Positions 18,428 through 26,670 of a stretch of 64,000 nucleotides of DNA are shown one piece after another (positions within the stretch are counted from its first letter, which is position 1; the number at the start of each line of letters is the position of its first letter). Origin of the DNA: SIG565 sp045651765 (GTDB lineage: Bacteria; Bacillota; Clostridia; Oscillospirales; Acutalibacteraceae); the NCBI GenBank assembly GCA_045651765.1, contig JAZRSY010000008.1, forward strand, positions 186,001-250,000. The letters run 5' to 3'. A program made the position numbers and the translations under genes. The notes below the pieces were generated by a model. That model was given only the letters and a program-made list of their open reading frames with translations, did not search any database and was not told where the DNA came from.

Positions 18428-19468
18428 TTAGGCGTCCAACCTTAAATCGTTCTTTTTAATAAGGTTAAGTTTGCGCATGGCCTCGGCAATACCAAGGCAA
18501 ATTATAGCGGGTAAAACAAATTGCATTACAATAATTTCTAACAGAGCCACCACAGGTGTAAAGCCTGCCTGAACCATTGTGTTGTAGGACATAAACTGCC
18601 CAACCAAACCTGCCGAGCCCATACCCGAGCCCACAGGGTTGCTAACCATTTTTAAAACGGCCGAAGAAACAGGGCCCAAAATGGCGCTGGCTATAATAGA
18701 AGGCAGCCAAATAAGCGGGTTGCGAATAATGTTTGGCATTTGGAGCATTGATGTACCAACACCTTGCGCAATAAGACCGCCAACCCTGTTTTCGCGGTAA
18801 CTAATAACGGCAAAGCCGACCATGTTGCAGCAGCAACCAATTGTGGCAGCGCCTGCCGCAAGGCCCGAAAGCCCCATTGCTACACCAATAGCGGCCGAAG
18901 AAATCGGCAGGGTTAACAAAATACCCATAACAACACTAACAATAATGCCGCCAATAATCGGGCTTTGTTCTACATTAATATTAACCAACATTCCAACCCA
19001 TTTCATAAAACCGGCAATGTAAGGGCCAACAAGCAGACCAACGGTCGAACCGCCCAAAACGCAGCAAAGAGGGGTTAAAATAATATCTAATTTAGTCTTG
19101 CCCGACACCAAATAGCCAATTTCAATGGCAACATAGGCGGCAACAAATGCGCCCAAAGGTTCACCGGGGGTGCCAATTTTAATGGCCTCTAAACTAACGT
19201 TGGGGAATGCGCCAATTGTTCCTGCAACGGCGGCACAAACGGTGGTTAAGGGCGAAGCCTTTAATTTAGCGGCAACACCAACACCAATGCCGGCACCCGT
19301 AACGGTTTTGGCCAACATACCAATTGCGTTTAGGTGGGTGGCAACAACATTGTCGCCCAAAAGCGAGGCAATTTGGCAAATAATGGTGCCAATAATAAGG
19401 GTGGCAAACAGTCCCGATGCCATTCCGCTAAGTCCATCAATAAATACTCGGTTTAGGTACTTTTTCAT
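18428..19468 (-). CDS. PTS EIIC-like membrane transporter (PTS_EIIC_2 type)
   Basis: 346-residue integral membrane protein with about nine hydrophobic segments and glycine-rich turns (TGAGIGVGVAAKL, AAGAATIGCCCNMVG), beginning MKKYLNRVFIDGLSGMASGL. This matches the stand-alone EIIC-like family. No EIIA or EIIB gene is nearby, so the substrate and whether transport is phosphorylation-coupled are unknown. A GGAGG site precedes the ATG. First of the minus-strand run with nth, pyridoxamine kinase and tcdA. Confidence 0.75.
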   Translation of the reverse strand: MKKYLNRVFIDGLSGMASGLFATLIIGTIICQIASLLGDNVVATHLNAIGMLAKTVTGAGIGVGVAAKLKASPLTTVCAAVAGTIGAFPNVSLEAIKIGTPGEPLGAFVAAYVAIEIGYLVSGKTKLDIILTPLCCVLGGSTVGLLVGPYIAGFMKWVGMLVNINVEQSPIIGGIIVSVVMGILLTLPISSAAIGVAMGLSGLAAGAATIGCCCNMVGFAVISYRENRVGGLIAQGVGTSMLQMPNIIRNPLIWLPSIIASAILGPVSSAVLKMVSNPVGSGMGSAGLVGQFMSYNTMVQAGFTPVVALLEIIVMQFVLPAIICLGIAEAMRKLNLIKKNDLRLDA

Positions 19469-19599
19469 ATTTTTACCTCCATAAATAAATTTTAATTGAA
19501 TTAAGTATACTACCTCATAAAAGTTTAGTCAATAAAAAACGAAAAAATGGTACCCTTGAAAAAAATGCAACAATGGTATATAATTTTTTTGGTGATAAA

Positions 19600-20253
19600 A
19601 TGGAAACAACTCTTTATATAGTAAGGCATTGCGAAGCCCAAGGCAATTTGAAAAGGATATTCCAAGGCTTAACCGATTTGGATATTACCGAAGCCGGTCA
19701 AAAACAGTTGGAAAAACTAAGCCAAAGGTTTAGCGGCATTAAAATTGATGCCGTTTATTCAAGTCCGCTTTTAAGGGCTAAAAAAACCGCCCTTGCCATT
19801 GCAGAGCCAAAAGGGCTTAAAGTAACCGAAGACCAAGGGCTAATTGAGCTTAACGGCGGCGTTATAGAGGGTATGAGTTTTGCCGATATTTTTACAAACT
19901 ACCCCAAAATTGAGGATGATTGGCTTAATAACCCACAAAACTTTTGCGCCCCAAACGGTGAGAGTATGCGCCAGGTTTACGAGCGAATTTGGCTTACCGT
20001 GCTAAAAATTGCCCAACAAAACAAGGGCAAAACTGTGGCGGTGGCCACCCACGGCGGCGCCATACGCAACCTTATTTGCCGCATAACCAAAGGCAGTATT
20101 GAAAAATTAAACGATGTTGGCTGGAGTGAAAACACAGCCGTTTCTAAACTGGTGTTTGACAACGATTTTAATGTAAAGGCCGAGTTTATAAACGACATTT
20201 CGCACCTGCCAAGCGGTTTTATTTCGGTAGCCGCCATGATGGAGGTGGAATAA
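19600..20253 (+). CDS. Histidine phosphatase family protein (phosphoglycerate-mutase-like)
   Basis: The RHG-type motif appears as YIVRHCEAQGN (catalytic His near residue 9), followed by SSPLLRAKKTA, ELNGGVIEGMSF and the second histidine in VATHGGAIRN. Starting at the ATG at 19600 (METTLYIVRH) after GGTGAT gives 217 residues. The glycine normally after RH is cysteine here (RHC), a tolerated variant. Substrate unknown. It lies just ahead of yqgF. Confidence 0.85.
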   Translation: METTLYIVRHCEAQGNLKRIFQGLTDLDITEAGQKQLEKLSQRFSGIKIDAVYSSPLLRAKKTALAIAEPKGLKVTEDQGLIELNGGVIEGMSFADIFTNYPKIEDDWLNNPQNFCAPNGESMRQVYERIWLTVLKIAQQNKGKTVAVATHGGAIRNLICRITKGSIEKLNDVGWSENTAVSKLVFDNDFNVKAEFINDISHLPSGFISVAAMMEVE

Positions 20254-20255
20254 CC

Positions 20256-20678
20256 ATGGTAATAATGGCTGTGGATTTAGGCGATGCCAGAACGGGTGTT
20301 GCCGTAAGCGATTCGGGCGAAACCTTTGCCTTTCCGAAAGGTGTTATTTATGAGCGCAAAAAAGAAAGGCTAATTGAAAAATTGGCTAATGCCGCCAAAG
20401 AAAATTCGGCAGAACTTATTGTGGTGGGTCTGCCCAAGAATATGGACGGCTCAGAAGGTTTCAGAGCTAAAGAATGCACCCAAACGGCAGATTTATTAGC
20501 CGCCGCCACTAATCTTCCGGTAAAAATGTGGGACGAACGTTGCACAACTGTGCTGGCACACAATACATTAAATTATACCAATACACGCGGTCAAAAGCGC
20601 AAACAAACGGTGGATGCCGTTGCCGCCACCCTTATTTTAGAAAGTTTTTTAGCAGCCAGAAAAAATAATAAAGATTAA
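20256..20678 (+). CDS. yqgF: Putative pre-16S rRNA nuclease / Holliday junction resolvase-like YqgF
   Basis: RNase H-fold nuclease of the YqgF/RuvX family. The 140-residue protein has MAVDLGDARTGVAVSD with the catalytic Asp, VVGLPKNMDGSEG, and the C-terminal WDERCTTVLAHN and KQTVDAVAATLILESFL. GGAGGTGG upstream supports the start at 20256; a second in-frame ATG lies 9 bases on. Two bases after the phosphatase gene. Confidence 0.92.
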   Translation: MVIMAVDLGDARTGVAVSDSGETFAFPKGVIYERKKERLIEKLANAAKENSAELIVVGLPKNMDGSEGFRAKECTQTADLLAAATNLPVKMWDERCTTVLAHNTLNYTNTRGQKRKQTVDAVAATLILESFLAARKNNKD

Positions 20679-20681
20679 AAA

Positions 20682-20708
20682 AAGGGGGGTACACCCCCTT
20701 TTATTATA
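20682..20708 (+). terminator. Terminator after yqgF
   Basis: AAGGGGG / CCCCCTT hairpin with a short loop, followed by TTTTATTAT. Confidence 0.85.
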
Positions 20709-20903
20709 TATATAATGTATAGAGCGACCTTGTTTTGTTCACTTTAACAAATTAAAGTGCTAAATTACCCCTGTCAAGTATACAAATTGCACAAACTTTA
20801 AAAAAATGCAAAAAAACACTTTACAACTTTAGTTCGATGAAGTATAATAGGAACATACCAATCAAGGAACACACCGTTCCAAAACAAAAAGGAGAAATTA
20901 AAA
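20701..20903 (+). promoter_or_regulatory. Promoter region of the amino-acid ABC operon
   Basis: A sigma-A-type promoter is visible: -35 TTTACA (20820-20825), 17-base spacer, -10 TATAAT (20843-20848). A ribosome-binding site AAAAGGAG precedes the ATG at 20904. The leader contains GGAAC...GTTCC (20851-20879), a possible small hairpin. The remaining bases upstream of the promoter show nothing I recognise. Confidence 0.75.
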
Positions 20904-21683
20904 ATGAAAAAACTATTAGCACTTATTTTAGCAGTATTAACACTTGTGGCTTGCTTCGCAGGCTGCGCACCCAAAGAAGCAACCGACTTAGATTACATTA
21001 AAGACAAGGGCACACTTGTTGTAGGTATTACCGACTTCGCACCAATGGATTACAAAAACGAACAAGGCGAATGGATTGGCTTCGATGCTGACATGGCAAA
21101 ATTATTTGCTGAAAAGTTAGGCGTTAAGGTTGAGTTCACCGAAATCGAGTGGGGCAACAAAGCATTAGAACTTTCGGGCAAATCAATCGACGTTGTTTGG
21201 AACGGCATGACCCTTACAAACGAAGTTAAAGAATCTATGGATTGCTCAGTTGCATATTGCAACAATGCTCAAATGGTAATTGTTCCTGCTGACAAGGCTG
21301 ACCAATACACAACCGCTGAATCCTGCAAAGGTCTTAAGTTCGCAGTTGAGGGCGGTTCCGCCGGTAAAGATATGGCCGTAGCCAACGGTTACACCTACAC
21401 CGAGGTTGCCGACCAAGCAACAGCCCTTATGGAAGTTGCAGCCGGAACAAGCGATGCCGCTATTATCGACTCCCTTATGGCAGGCGCCATGATTGGCGAA
21501 GGCACAGGTTATGCACAACTTAAAGGTGCCGTTAAACTCAACAGCGAAGAATACGGCGTAGGCTTCCGTAAAGGTTCTAACTTGGTTGCCGAGTTTAACA
21601 ACTTCTTAAGCGAATGCAAAACAAACGGTAAATTAGACGAGGTTGCTAAAACCTACGGTGTTCAAGAAGCACTTATAAAATAA
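20904..21683 (+). CDS. Amino-acid ABC transporter substrate-binding lipoprotein
   Basis: Family-3 solute-binding protein. The signal peptide ends with lipobox VACFAGCAPKE, so it is tethered to the outer membrane leaflet. The body (LVVGITDFAPMDYKNEQG, FDADMAKLFAEKLGVKV, and the C-terminal EYGVGFRKGSNL) is typical of polar amino-acid binders. 259 residues. First of the three-gene transporter unit; the ligand cannot be read from sequence. Codons are well optimised, suggesting high expression. Confidence 0.93.
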   Translation: MKKLLALILAVLTLVACFAGCAPKEATDLDYIKDKGTLVVGITDFAPMDYKNEQGEWIGFDADMAKLFAEKLGVKVEFTEIEWGNKALELSGKSIDVVWNGMTLTNEVKESMDCSVAYCNNAQMVIVPADKADQYTTAESCKGLKFAVEGGSAGKDMAVANGYTYTEVADQATALMEVAAGTSDAAIIDSLMAGAMIGEGTGYAQLKGAVKLNSEEYGVGFRKGSNLVAEFNNFLSECKTNGKLDEVAKTYGVQEALIK

Positions 21684-21702
21684 TTAATTTTTAAGTTAAC
21701 CT

Positions 21703-21738
21703 AAACAGAGAGTGCCTTTGGGTGCCCTCTGTTTCGGT
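21703..21738 (+). terminator. Intra-operon hairpin between binding protein and permease
   Basis: AAACAGAG / CTCTGTTT stem with a short inner GCC/GGT stem and a weak T-run. It probably causes partial termination or protects the upstream mRNA, giving more binding protein than permease. Confidence 0.6.
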
Positions 21739-21755
21739 GTTTTGAGGAACCATTT

Positions 21756-22448
21756 ATGTTACAAAATTTTACAGCACAATTCCCAACGGTGTTTACTGCT
21801 TTAAACAGCGGCTTTGTTCAAACACTTAAACTTTTTGTGGTAACCCTTTTGGGCGCCTTGCCGTTGGGGCTTATAATATCGTTCGGAACAATGTCTAAAT
21901 TCAAACCCTTAAGCAACACAATTAAGACTATTGTTTGGGTTTTCCGCGGCTCACCGCTTATGATTCAACTTTTAATAGTTTATTATTTTCCGGGTCTTGT
22001 TTTTGGCAATAATGTTTGGGGCGGTGGCGAAGCCGGTCGTTTTGCGGCCGCTGCGGTGGCCTTTATTTTAAACTACGCCTGCTATTTTTCCGAAATTTAT
22101 CGTGGCGGAATTCAGGGCGTGCCAACAGGCCAGCAAGAAGCAGGTCAGGTTTTAGGTCTTTCCAAAAACCAAATTTTTATGAAAATTACGCTCTTGCAAA
22201 TGATAAAGCGCATTGTTCCCCCAATGTCTAACGAAATTATAACATTGGTTAAAGACACCTCCCTTGCCCGAATTATAGCACTGCAAGAGGTTATTTGGGC
22301 AGGTCAGGCCTTTTTAAAGGGCTCACACGGCATTGCCGGCGAAATTTGGCCAATGTTCTTTACCGGGGTTTATTACTTAATTTTCAACGGCGTGTTAACA
22401 ATATTGTTCGACAAACTCGAGAAAAAACTCTCGTACTTTAAGGTGTAA
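21756..22448 (+). CDS. Amino-acid ABC transporter permease
   Basis: HisM/GlnP-type membrane subunit, 230 residues, with about five hydrophobic segments. The ATPase-contacting EAA loop is QEAGQVLGLSKNQIFMKI. WVFRGSPLMIQL is typical of the polar amino-acid permease family. It lies between the binding protein and the ATPase. Confidence 0.93.
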   Translation: MLQNFTAQFPTVFTALNSGFVQTLKLFVVTLLGALPLGLIISFGTMSKFKPLSNTIKTIVWVFRGSPLMIQLLIVYYFPGLVFGNNVWGGGEAGRFAAAAVAFILNYACYFSEIYRGGIQGVPTGQQEAGQVLGLSKNQIFMKITLLQMIKRIVPPMSNEIITLVKDTSLARIIALQEVIWAGQAFLKGSHGIAGEIWPMFFTGVYYLIFNGVLTILFDKLEKKLSYFKV

Positions 22449-22460
22449 GGGGGAAAAACT

Positions 22461-23219
22461 ATGGCATTACTAGAGGTTAAAGATATTTATAAAAACTTTG
22501 GTAAAACAAAGGTTTTAAACGGCATAAGTTTTTCACTCGAAAAAGGCGAGGTTTTGGCCATAATAGGCTCATCGGGCAGCGGCAAAACCACACTGTTGCG
22601 TTGCCTTAACTTTTTAGAAACCGCCAACAAAGGCTCTATTAGCGTGGGTGGCAAAGAACTGTTTAATGCAAGCAATACCGAAACATTGTCGGACGAAAAA
22701 ATAAGAGAAAACAGGTTGCATTTTGGCCTTGTTTTTCAACAGTTTAACCTGTTCCCGCAATATACCGTGTTAAAAAACATAACCTTAGCACCCAATCTGC
22801 TTAAGAAAGACACCCCCGAAAACATAGAAAACAAGGCGTTGGACCTTATAAACCGAGTGGGCCTTAACGAGAAAAAAGATTTCTACCCTTGTCAACTTTC
22901 GGGCGGTCAGCAACAGCGTGTTGCAATAGCAAGGGCGTTGGCCCTTAACCCCCGTGTTCTGTGTTTTGACGAACCAACATCGGCCCTGGACCCCGAGCTT
23001 ACCGGCGAGGTTTTAAAGGTTATAAAAAGCCTAAAAGGCAGTGACAGCACCATGGTGGTTGTAACACACGAAATGGATTTTGCTCGTAATGTGGCCGACA
23101 AGGTAATTTTTATGGCCGATGGCATAATTGAAGAAATGGGCACACCCGCCCAGGTTTTCGACAACCCTAAAAGTGAAAAAACAAAAGCATTTTTACAAAA
23201 AAGTAATAACGATTTTTAG
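22461..23219 (+). CDS. Amino-acid ABC transporter ATP-binding protein
   Basis: ATPase subunit (GlnQ type), 252 residues: Walker A IGSSGSGKTTLLRC, Q-loop FQQFNLFP, signature LSGGQQQRVAIARAL, Walker B VLCFDEPTSALDPE and switch histidine VVTHEMDFA. 12 bases after the permease. Confidence 0.96.
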   Translation: MALLEVKDIYKNFGKTKVLNGISFSLEKGEVLAIIGSSGSGKTTLLRCLNFLETANKGSISVGGKELFNASNTETLSDEKIRENRLHFGLVFQQFNLFPQYTVLKNITLAPNLLKKDTPENIENKALDLINRVGLNEKKDFYPCQLSGGQQQRVAIARALALNPRVLCFDEPTSALDPELTGEVLKVIKSLKGSDSTMVVVTHEMDFARNVADKVIFMADGIIEEMGTPAQVFDNPKSEKTKAFLQKSNNDF

Positions 23220-23228
23220 AGGTGTGTT

Positions 23229-23501
23229 ATGGCTAAAAGAACTAACGAAGAACATTTGAACCAGCTTTATAAGCTGTTTGTTAGTATTAATAATGCAGAA
23301 GATTGCAAAAATTTGTTAGAAGACCTTTGCACCTATAAAGAGGTGGAGCAAATGGCCGAGCGAATTTGCGCAGCCAAGCTTTTAATGCAGGGCAAAACCT
23401 ATACTGAAGTCATTGCCCAAACCGATATTTCCTCGGCAACGCTCAGCCGAATATCGCGCTGTGTGCAATACGGCAAAGGGTATTCAAAATTACTTAAATA
23501 A
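23229..23501 (+). CDS. TrpR-like YerC/YecD family transcriptional regulator
   Basis: 90-residue helical DNA-binding protein; ICAAKLLMQGKTYTEVIAQT and SSATLSRISRCVQYG form the TrpR-type helix-turn-helix. It matches the YerC/YecD family. It lies 9 bases after the ABC ATPase with its own GAGGTG site, so it may be co-transcribed and could regulate the transporter (inference). Confidence 0.9.
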   Translation: MAKRTNEEHLNQLYKLFVSINNAEDCKNLLEDLCTYKEVEQMAERICAAKLLMQGKTYTEVIAQTDISSATLSRISRCVQYGKGYSKLLK

Positions 23502-23556
23502 ATTTAAAACCCAAGGTTTATGAGGCGTACAATTAAGGACAGTACAACAAGATGCG

Positions 23557-23592
23557 AAAACACCCATAGTTTTTAAAACTGTGGGTGTTTTT
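23557..23592 (+). terminator. Terminator after the ABC/yerC operon
   Basis: AAAACACCCA / TGGGTGTTTT stem with an AT-rich loop and a T-run. It marks the last backbone-like feature before codon use changes. Confidence 0.8.
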
Positions 23593-23669
23593 AATATGCT
23601 CTTTATTTGTTAGTCAAGTTATGCTATAATACAACTGACCGATAAATAAGAATTTGTGGGGTGAAAGAC

Positions 23670-24113
23670 ATGAAAAGCAGAATCAGATATATGGAAGAAC
23701 AGGATAGACATCAGATTCTTGAAATGATGAGAATATTTTATGCGTCAGAAGCAGTATTTACAAGTGGCTCGGAAGATATATTCACCGCGGATATAGATAA
23801 CTGCATAAATGAAAATCCTTATATTGAGGGGTATGTTTTTGAAAACGATAATCGCATCCAAGGATACGCTATGTTAGCAAAAAGTTTCTCGACAGAATTT
23901 GGAAAAGCCTGTATTTGGATTGAAGATATATACATAAAAGATGAGTATCGCGGTTTGGGAATCGGAAGCCATTTCCTTAATTTCATTGAACATAAATATC
24001 CTAATTCATTATTTCGTTTAGAGGTTGAGGTTGAGAATGAGAGAGCTGTGAATGTTTACAAGAAGTGTGGATACGATGTTTTACCGTATATGGAAATGAA
24101 AAAACAGAATTAA
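23670..24113 (+). CDS. GNAT family N-acetyltransferase
   Basis: 147 residues from the ATG at 23670, which follows GGGGTGA. The acetyl-CoA loop is DEYRGLGIGSHFL (R/Q-x-x-G-x-G/A type); ENERAVNVYKKCGY is the usual final block. Acceptor unknown. Codon use is less Gcc/Acc-rich than in the backbone genes, so it looks acquired. It lies just outside the candidate left end of the inserted element. Confidence 0.85.
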   Translation: MKSRIRYMEEQDRHQILEMMRIFYASEAVFTSGSEDIFTADIDNCINENPYIEGYVFENDNRIQGYAMLAKSFSTEFGKACIWIEDIYIKDEYRGLGIGSHFLNFIEHKYPNSLFRLEVEVENERAVNVYKKCGYDVLPYMEMKKQN

Positions 24114-24325
24114 ATAAATTCCAATTTGAAAGCTAATATTTCGTAAATTATTATCGCCTATTGTTGGATGTTAATAAAAACATCTAAAAGTCTTGCAAAT
24201 AAAGGGTTTTTCGCAAACAACTCATTTCAACTTGTTATGACTTATTATTTCGTTTTACCCTTGCCCAAAAGTATTATAAGGGCAAAATCAAGGGCAAGAA
24301 TCATCTAAATTCTTATTTTTAAGTA
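24114..24325. other. Intergenic region holding the candidate left element end
   Basis: AT-rich gap without a convincing gene. It contains CCCTT..AAGGG hairpin-like sequence and the repeat listed separately at 24276. A 14-base string ATAAATTCCAATTT here recurs near 47.17 kb; this may be chance. Confidence 0.4.
24276..24294 (+). repeat. Candidate left element-end direct repeat
   Basis: ATAAGGGCAAAATCAAGGG; the copy at 47064-47082 differs at one base (18/19). In both places an upstream CCCTT can pair with the AAGGG. The two copies bracket 22.8 kb of atypical sequence, as att sites would. Confidence 0.45.
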
Positions 24326-25288
24326 TTGGAAAACGAATTGTTGCAATGTGAATTTACAAATGAATTGAGGAATTATCGTGAAGATATCCAAATTATTTGC
24401 AATCACATTGCAGTCAAAAATCAGACTTATTTTTTTGCTATCGCATCTACCTATAATTTATTGTTGGGTTTATATTTAAAAAACTTCCTTGTTTTATCTC
24501 TAACACTTACAGTATTCTATTTACTGTCAGTTTTACCATGTTTGTTTTTAGCAGTAGAGATAAAAACAAAAGCAATGAGAATAGCGGTTTATATTTCGCT
24601 GATACTCATTGCTTGTATGAATATTGCCTATGCAATTTACTGTCGTAGGGTGTTTCCGTTTTTAGCAATTATCTCTCTTGCTATTATCCTTATGTACTAT
24701 ACTACTTTTTCCAACAATACGAGTAAAGATAATCTGCTGACGAAAATTTATGTTTTGATTGTATCAGCATTTATAATTGCTCTGCTTTTCTCCGCATATA
24801 TTTTCGTCTATAAACAGGACGATATTTCACTTGCGAACGGTCAGGCAACCTTGTGGGATATATCAACAGAAGAACTTGCTGACGATATCTGTGCCGATTG
24901 TGATACTGATGAAGAAAAAGTAATAGCAATCTATGATTGGATAATACATAATTTTGAATATGACTACGGTTGTACTCCCTTAGTACAGTATTTTGATGTG
25001 CATCAAACGATTGAAACCCGAAAAGGTATCTGTTACGATTTTGCGCATCTTTTTGCTGCACTATGCCGGAGTCAGAATATACCTTGTTATGTAGTTGATG
25101 GCATACCATACAATCCTGCAAAGGATTGTCACACTTGGAACCGAGTTTACTTTGATGGCTCTTGGTGGAATATGGATGTTACTTTTGATACTGTTCAAGC
25201 TAAAAATCAAGGAGAACTTTACGGTTTTCGCAACATAGAAAATGTCTGCTCGCAAGATGAAGAATACTTAATAACGAAAATATATTAA
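24326..25288 (+). CDS. Membrane protein with transglutaminase-like domain; start uncertain
   Basis: 320 residues as read. Five or so hydrophobic segments (about 40-175) are followed by a transglutaminase-like cysteine-protease fold with a complete Cys-His-Asp set: KGICYDFAHLF, CHTWNRVYF and WWNMDVTFD. Probably a membrane-bound peptidase or transamidase of unknown substrate. The frame begins at a TTG two codons after a stop, with no ribosome-binding site, right beside the candidate element end. The true 5' end may therefore be lost. Confidence 0.7.
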   Translation: MENELLQCEFTNELRNYREDIQIICNHIAVKNQTYFFAIASTYNLLLGLYLKNFLVLSLTLTVFYLLSVLPCLFLAVEIKTKAMRIAVYISLILIACMNIAYAIYCRRVFPFLAIISLAIILMYYTTFSNNTSKDNLLTKIYVLIVSAFIIALLFSAYIFVYKQDDISLANGQATLWDISTEELADDICADCDTDEEKVIAIYDWIIHNFEYDYGCTPLVQYFDVHQTIETRKGICYDFAHLFAALCRSQNIPCYVVDGIPYNPAKDCHTWNRVYFDGSWWNMDVTFDTVQAKNQGELYGFRNIENVCSQDEEYLITKIY

Positions 25289-25300
25289 GTGTATAGTAAA

Positions 25301-25325
25301 GCCGCCCGAGTGGGCGGCTTTTATT
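25301..25325. terminator. Bidirectional terminator
   Basis: Perfect GCCGCCC / GGGCGGC stem with GAGT loop and T-runs on both strands, between the convergent transglutaminase-like gene and the XRE regulator. Confidence 0.88.
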
Positions 25326-25330
25326 ATAGT

Positions 25331-25642
25331 TTACTTCTTTATTAAACCTTTTATCAAATTAGCAATGTTATCTAACTGTTGGTCATCAAGTTTTTTCAAA
25401 TCTTTGATAATTGCATCCAACTTGGTGGGATTCTTGGTTTCGAGATCAAAAAATTCGCCTACAGAAATACCCAAATAATCACATATATAGAAAATACCAG
25501 GTAAAGACGGCAACGATTTCCCAGATTCGATATTGTTAATATATCCTGCATTTTGTCCGATTGCCAGACTCATTTCTCGTGCGGATACATTCTTCTTTTC
25601 ACGCAGTTGTGCTAATCGCAAAGCAAAATCTTTTTCGTCCAT
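25331..25642 (-). CDS. XRE-family HTH transcriptional regulator
   Basis: 103 residues. The N-terminal Cro/C1-type HTH (LREKKNVSAREMSLAIGQN, YINNIESGKSLPSL) is followed by a short C-terminal helical tail. A GGTGGTGA-like site precedes the ATG. Divergent from the remnant gene at 25955; tandem palindromes just upstream are likely its operator. Confidence 0.88.
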   Translation of the reverse strand: MDEKDFALRLAQLREKKNVSAREMSLAIGQNAGYINNIESGKSLPSLPGIFYICDYLGISVGEFFDLETKNPTKLDAIIKDLKKLDDQQLDNIANLIKGLIKK

Positions 25643-25683
25643 AATCTCACCACCTTTTATTACATTTTAACCCATACAAGTGG

Positions 25684-25725
25684 CAATATTATTGGTTATA
25701 AGGCTGCAATATTGTTGCAATATTG
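25684..25725. promoter_or_regulatory. Tandem CAATATTG palindromes, likely XRE operator
   Basis: The palindrome CAATATTG occurs at 25707-25714 and again at 25718-25725, exactly 11 bp apart (one helical turn), with a third half-like CAATATTATTG at 25684. They lie upstream of the XRE gene. Autoregulation is inferred. Confidence 0.6.
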
Positions 25726-25908
25726 GTTTATATATGATATAATACAAAAAATATCGGAAATAAACCTATAATCGTCCGCCAAATGACCGCTATACACACA
25801 TTTTTATCGGCATACGCCTTGTGTTTTGGTATATCCATTCTATTTGCGGGGTAAGACTGTTGGTTCCGTTGGAACTTATTTGAAGAGATAGTCGAGTCAT
25901 TGCAGGAT

Positions 25909-25942
25909 AACCCATCGGACATAGGTTCAATGGGTATTTTTT
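25909..25942 (+). terminator. Hairpin with T-run ahead of the remnant gene
   Basis: ACCCAT ... ATGGGT stem followed by ATTTTTT, ending directly before the ribosome-binding site AGGAG of the small gene at 25955. It could be an attenuator. The bases upstream (25740-25908) contain a small GTTCC/GGAAC hairpin but no recognised riboswitch. Confidence 0.5.
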
Positions 25943-25954
25943 AGGAGTGGTATA

Positions 25955-26170
25955 ATGCTTGATATTTTTACGGTTACTTTTTTCGGTCACAGATATATAG
26001 ACAATCCGTTAAAGGTGGAAGAGCTGCCTGAGGAACAGATCCGTAATCGAGAGATGGTAGATAGAGCGGATTTAGTTATTTGTTATATAGAGCATAAAGA
26101 GGGCGGTGCCTATAAAACTGTGCAGTATGCCTTGATGATGGGTAAGACAGTGATTAATCTAACAACTTAA
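25955..26170 (+). pseudogene. Internally deleted DUF1273/SLOG-like protein
   Basis: 71 residues starting MLDIFTVTFFGHRYIDNPLK and ending with NREMVDRADLVICYIEHKEG and MMGKTVINL. These are the first and last blocks of a small SLOG/DUF1273-like family whose members, as I recall them, are about 150-160 residues. The middle is missing without loss of frame, after about residue 28. It has a good ribosome-binding site, so a short protein may still be made, but the nucleotide-binding core is gone. The family call is from memory of the conserved ends. Confidence 0.6.
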
Positions 26171-26410
26171 ATCTTATAATTGCCCAATCAATATTAGTCG
26201 ATAACCTTTTTATGTATTTAGTATTTTAGTAGGGCTAAAGTTATGTTATAATATGTCCCATATGCCATCGCGACCCGTAATTTGTTTTTTATTTATGTAT
26301 CCCAGCAACGCTCTAATATTATATTGTGTTATTATTAATAAAATTGAATACACCAAAAAACAACCATTAAAAAGATAAAACTTTTTAACGGTTTGCAAAC
26401 ATATTTAAAA

Positions 26411-26442
26411 GCGCCGTAGATGATTTCTACGGCGCTTTTTTT
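26411..26442. terminator. Terminator abutting the left inverted repeat
   Basis: Perfect 10-bp stem GCGCCGTAGA / TCTACGGCGC with a 5-base loop and seven T's; flanking A's make it usable on both strands. Its T-run merges with the first bases of the 20-bp inverted repeat. Confidence 0.85.
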
Positions 26443-26459
26443 CGCAGAGTTCCACACTC
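26440..26459 (+). repeat. Inverted repeat flanking recombinase, left copy
   Basis: TTTCGCAGAGTTCCACACTC. The exact reverse complement occurs at 27866-27885, on the other side of the recombinase gene. Confidence 0.9.
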
Positions 26460-26599
26460 CACGAGGTAGATTTTAGCATAAAATCCGCAAAAATGCAAGT
26501 GGTTTTGGCCTCTAAAAGCAAAAAGTTCAAGATTTTTCCATTTGATGAGGTTAAAAGGCAGTTTTTCAACGGATTTTGTGTATTTTGCAATCATATATC

Positions 26600-26622
26600 G
26601 CCGTCAGAACCTCCGTCAAAAA
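26600..26622 (+). repeat. Direct repeat flanking recombinase, left copy
   Basis: GCCGTCAGAACCTCCGTCA followed by AAAA, with two internal CCGTCA words. A near-identical 24-base copy lies at 27797-27820, just after the recombinase stop. Likely recombinase arm-type binding sites or a duplicated end. Confidence 0.75.
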
Positions 26623-26670
26623 GGAAAGGATAAAGTTTTTCAAACTACATAATTTCAAGGAGGTTTTATT

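Larger units (their letters stand above)
26171..26670. other. Non-coding region upstream of the recombinase
   Basis: No gene of credible length. It contains a -10-like TATAAT (26247-26252), the hairpin at 26411, the 20-bp inverted-repeat copy at 26440, and the direct-repeat copy at 26600. The AAGGAGG for the recombinase lies at about 26659. Confidence 0.6.

Noticed and set aside
18428..19468. A full PTS sugar locus
   Set aside because: Only a EIIC-like membrane protein is present; no EIIA, EIIB or regulator lies on either side.
21703..21738. Riboswitch between the ABC binding protein and permease
   Set aside because: The gap is only 72 bases and holds a single simple hairpin; there is no conserved aptamer sequence.
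23502..23669. tRNA gene as an integration target at the left island edge
   Set aside because: I looked for a cloverleaf and a T-arm GTTCRANNC near both island edges and found none; only a terminator is present.
25740..25950. Structured regulatory RNA before the SLOG-like remnant
   Set aside because: A small hairpin and a terminator-like stem are visible, but no conserved aptamer motif; too weak to name.
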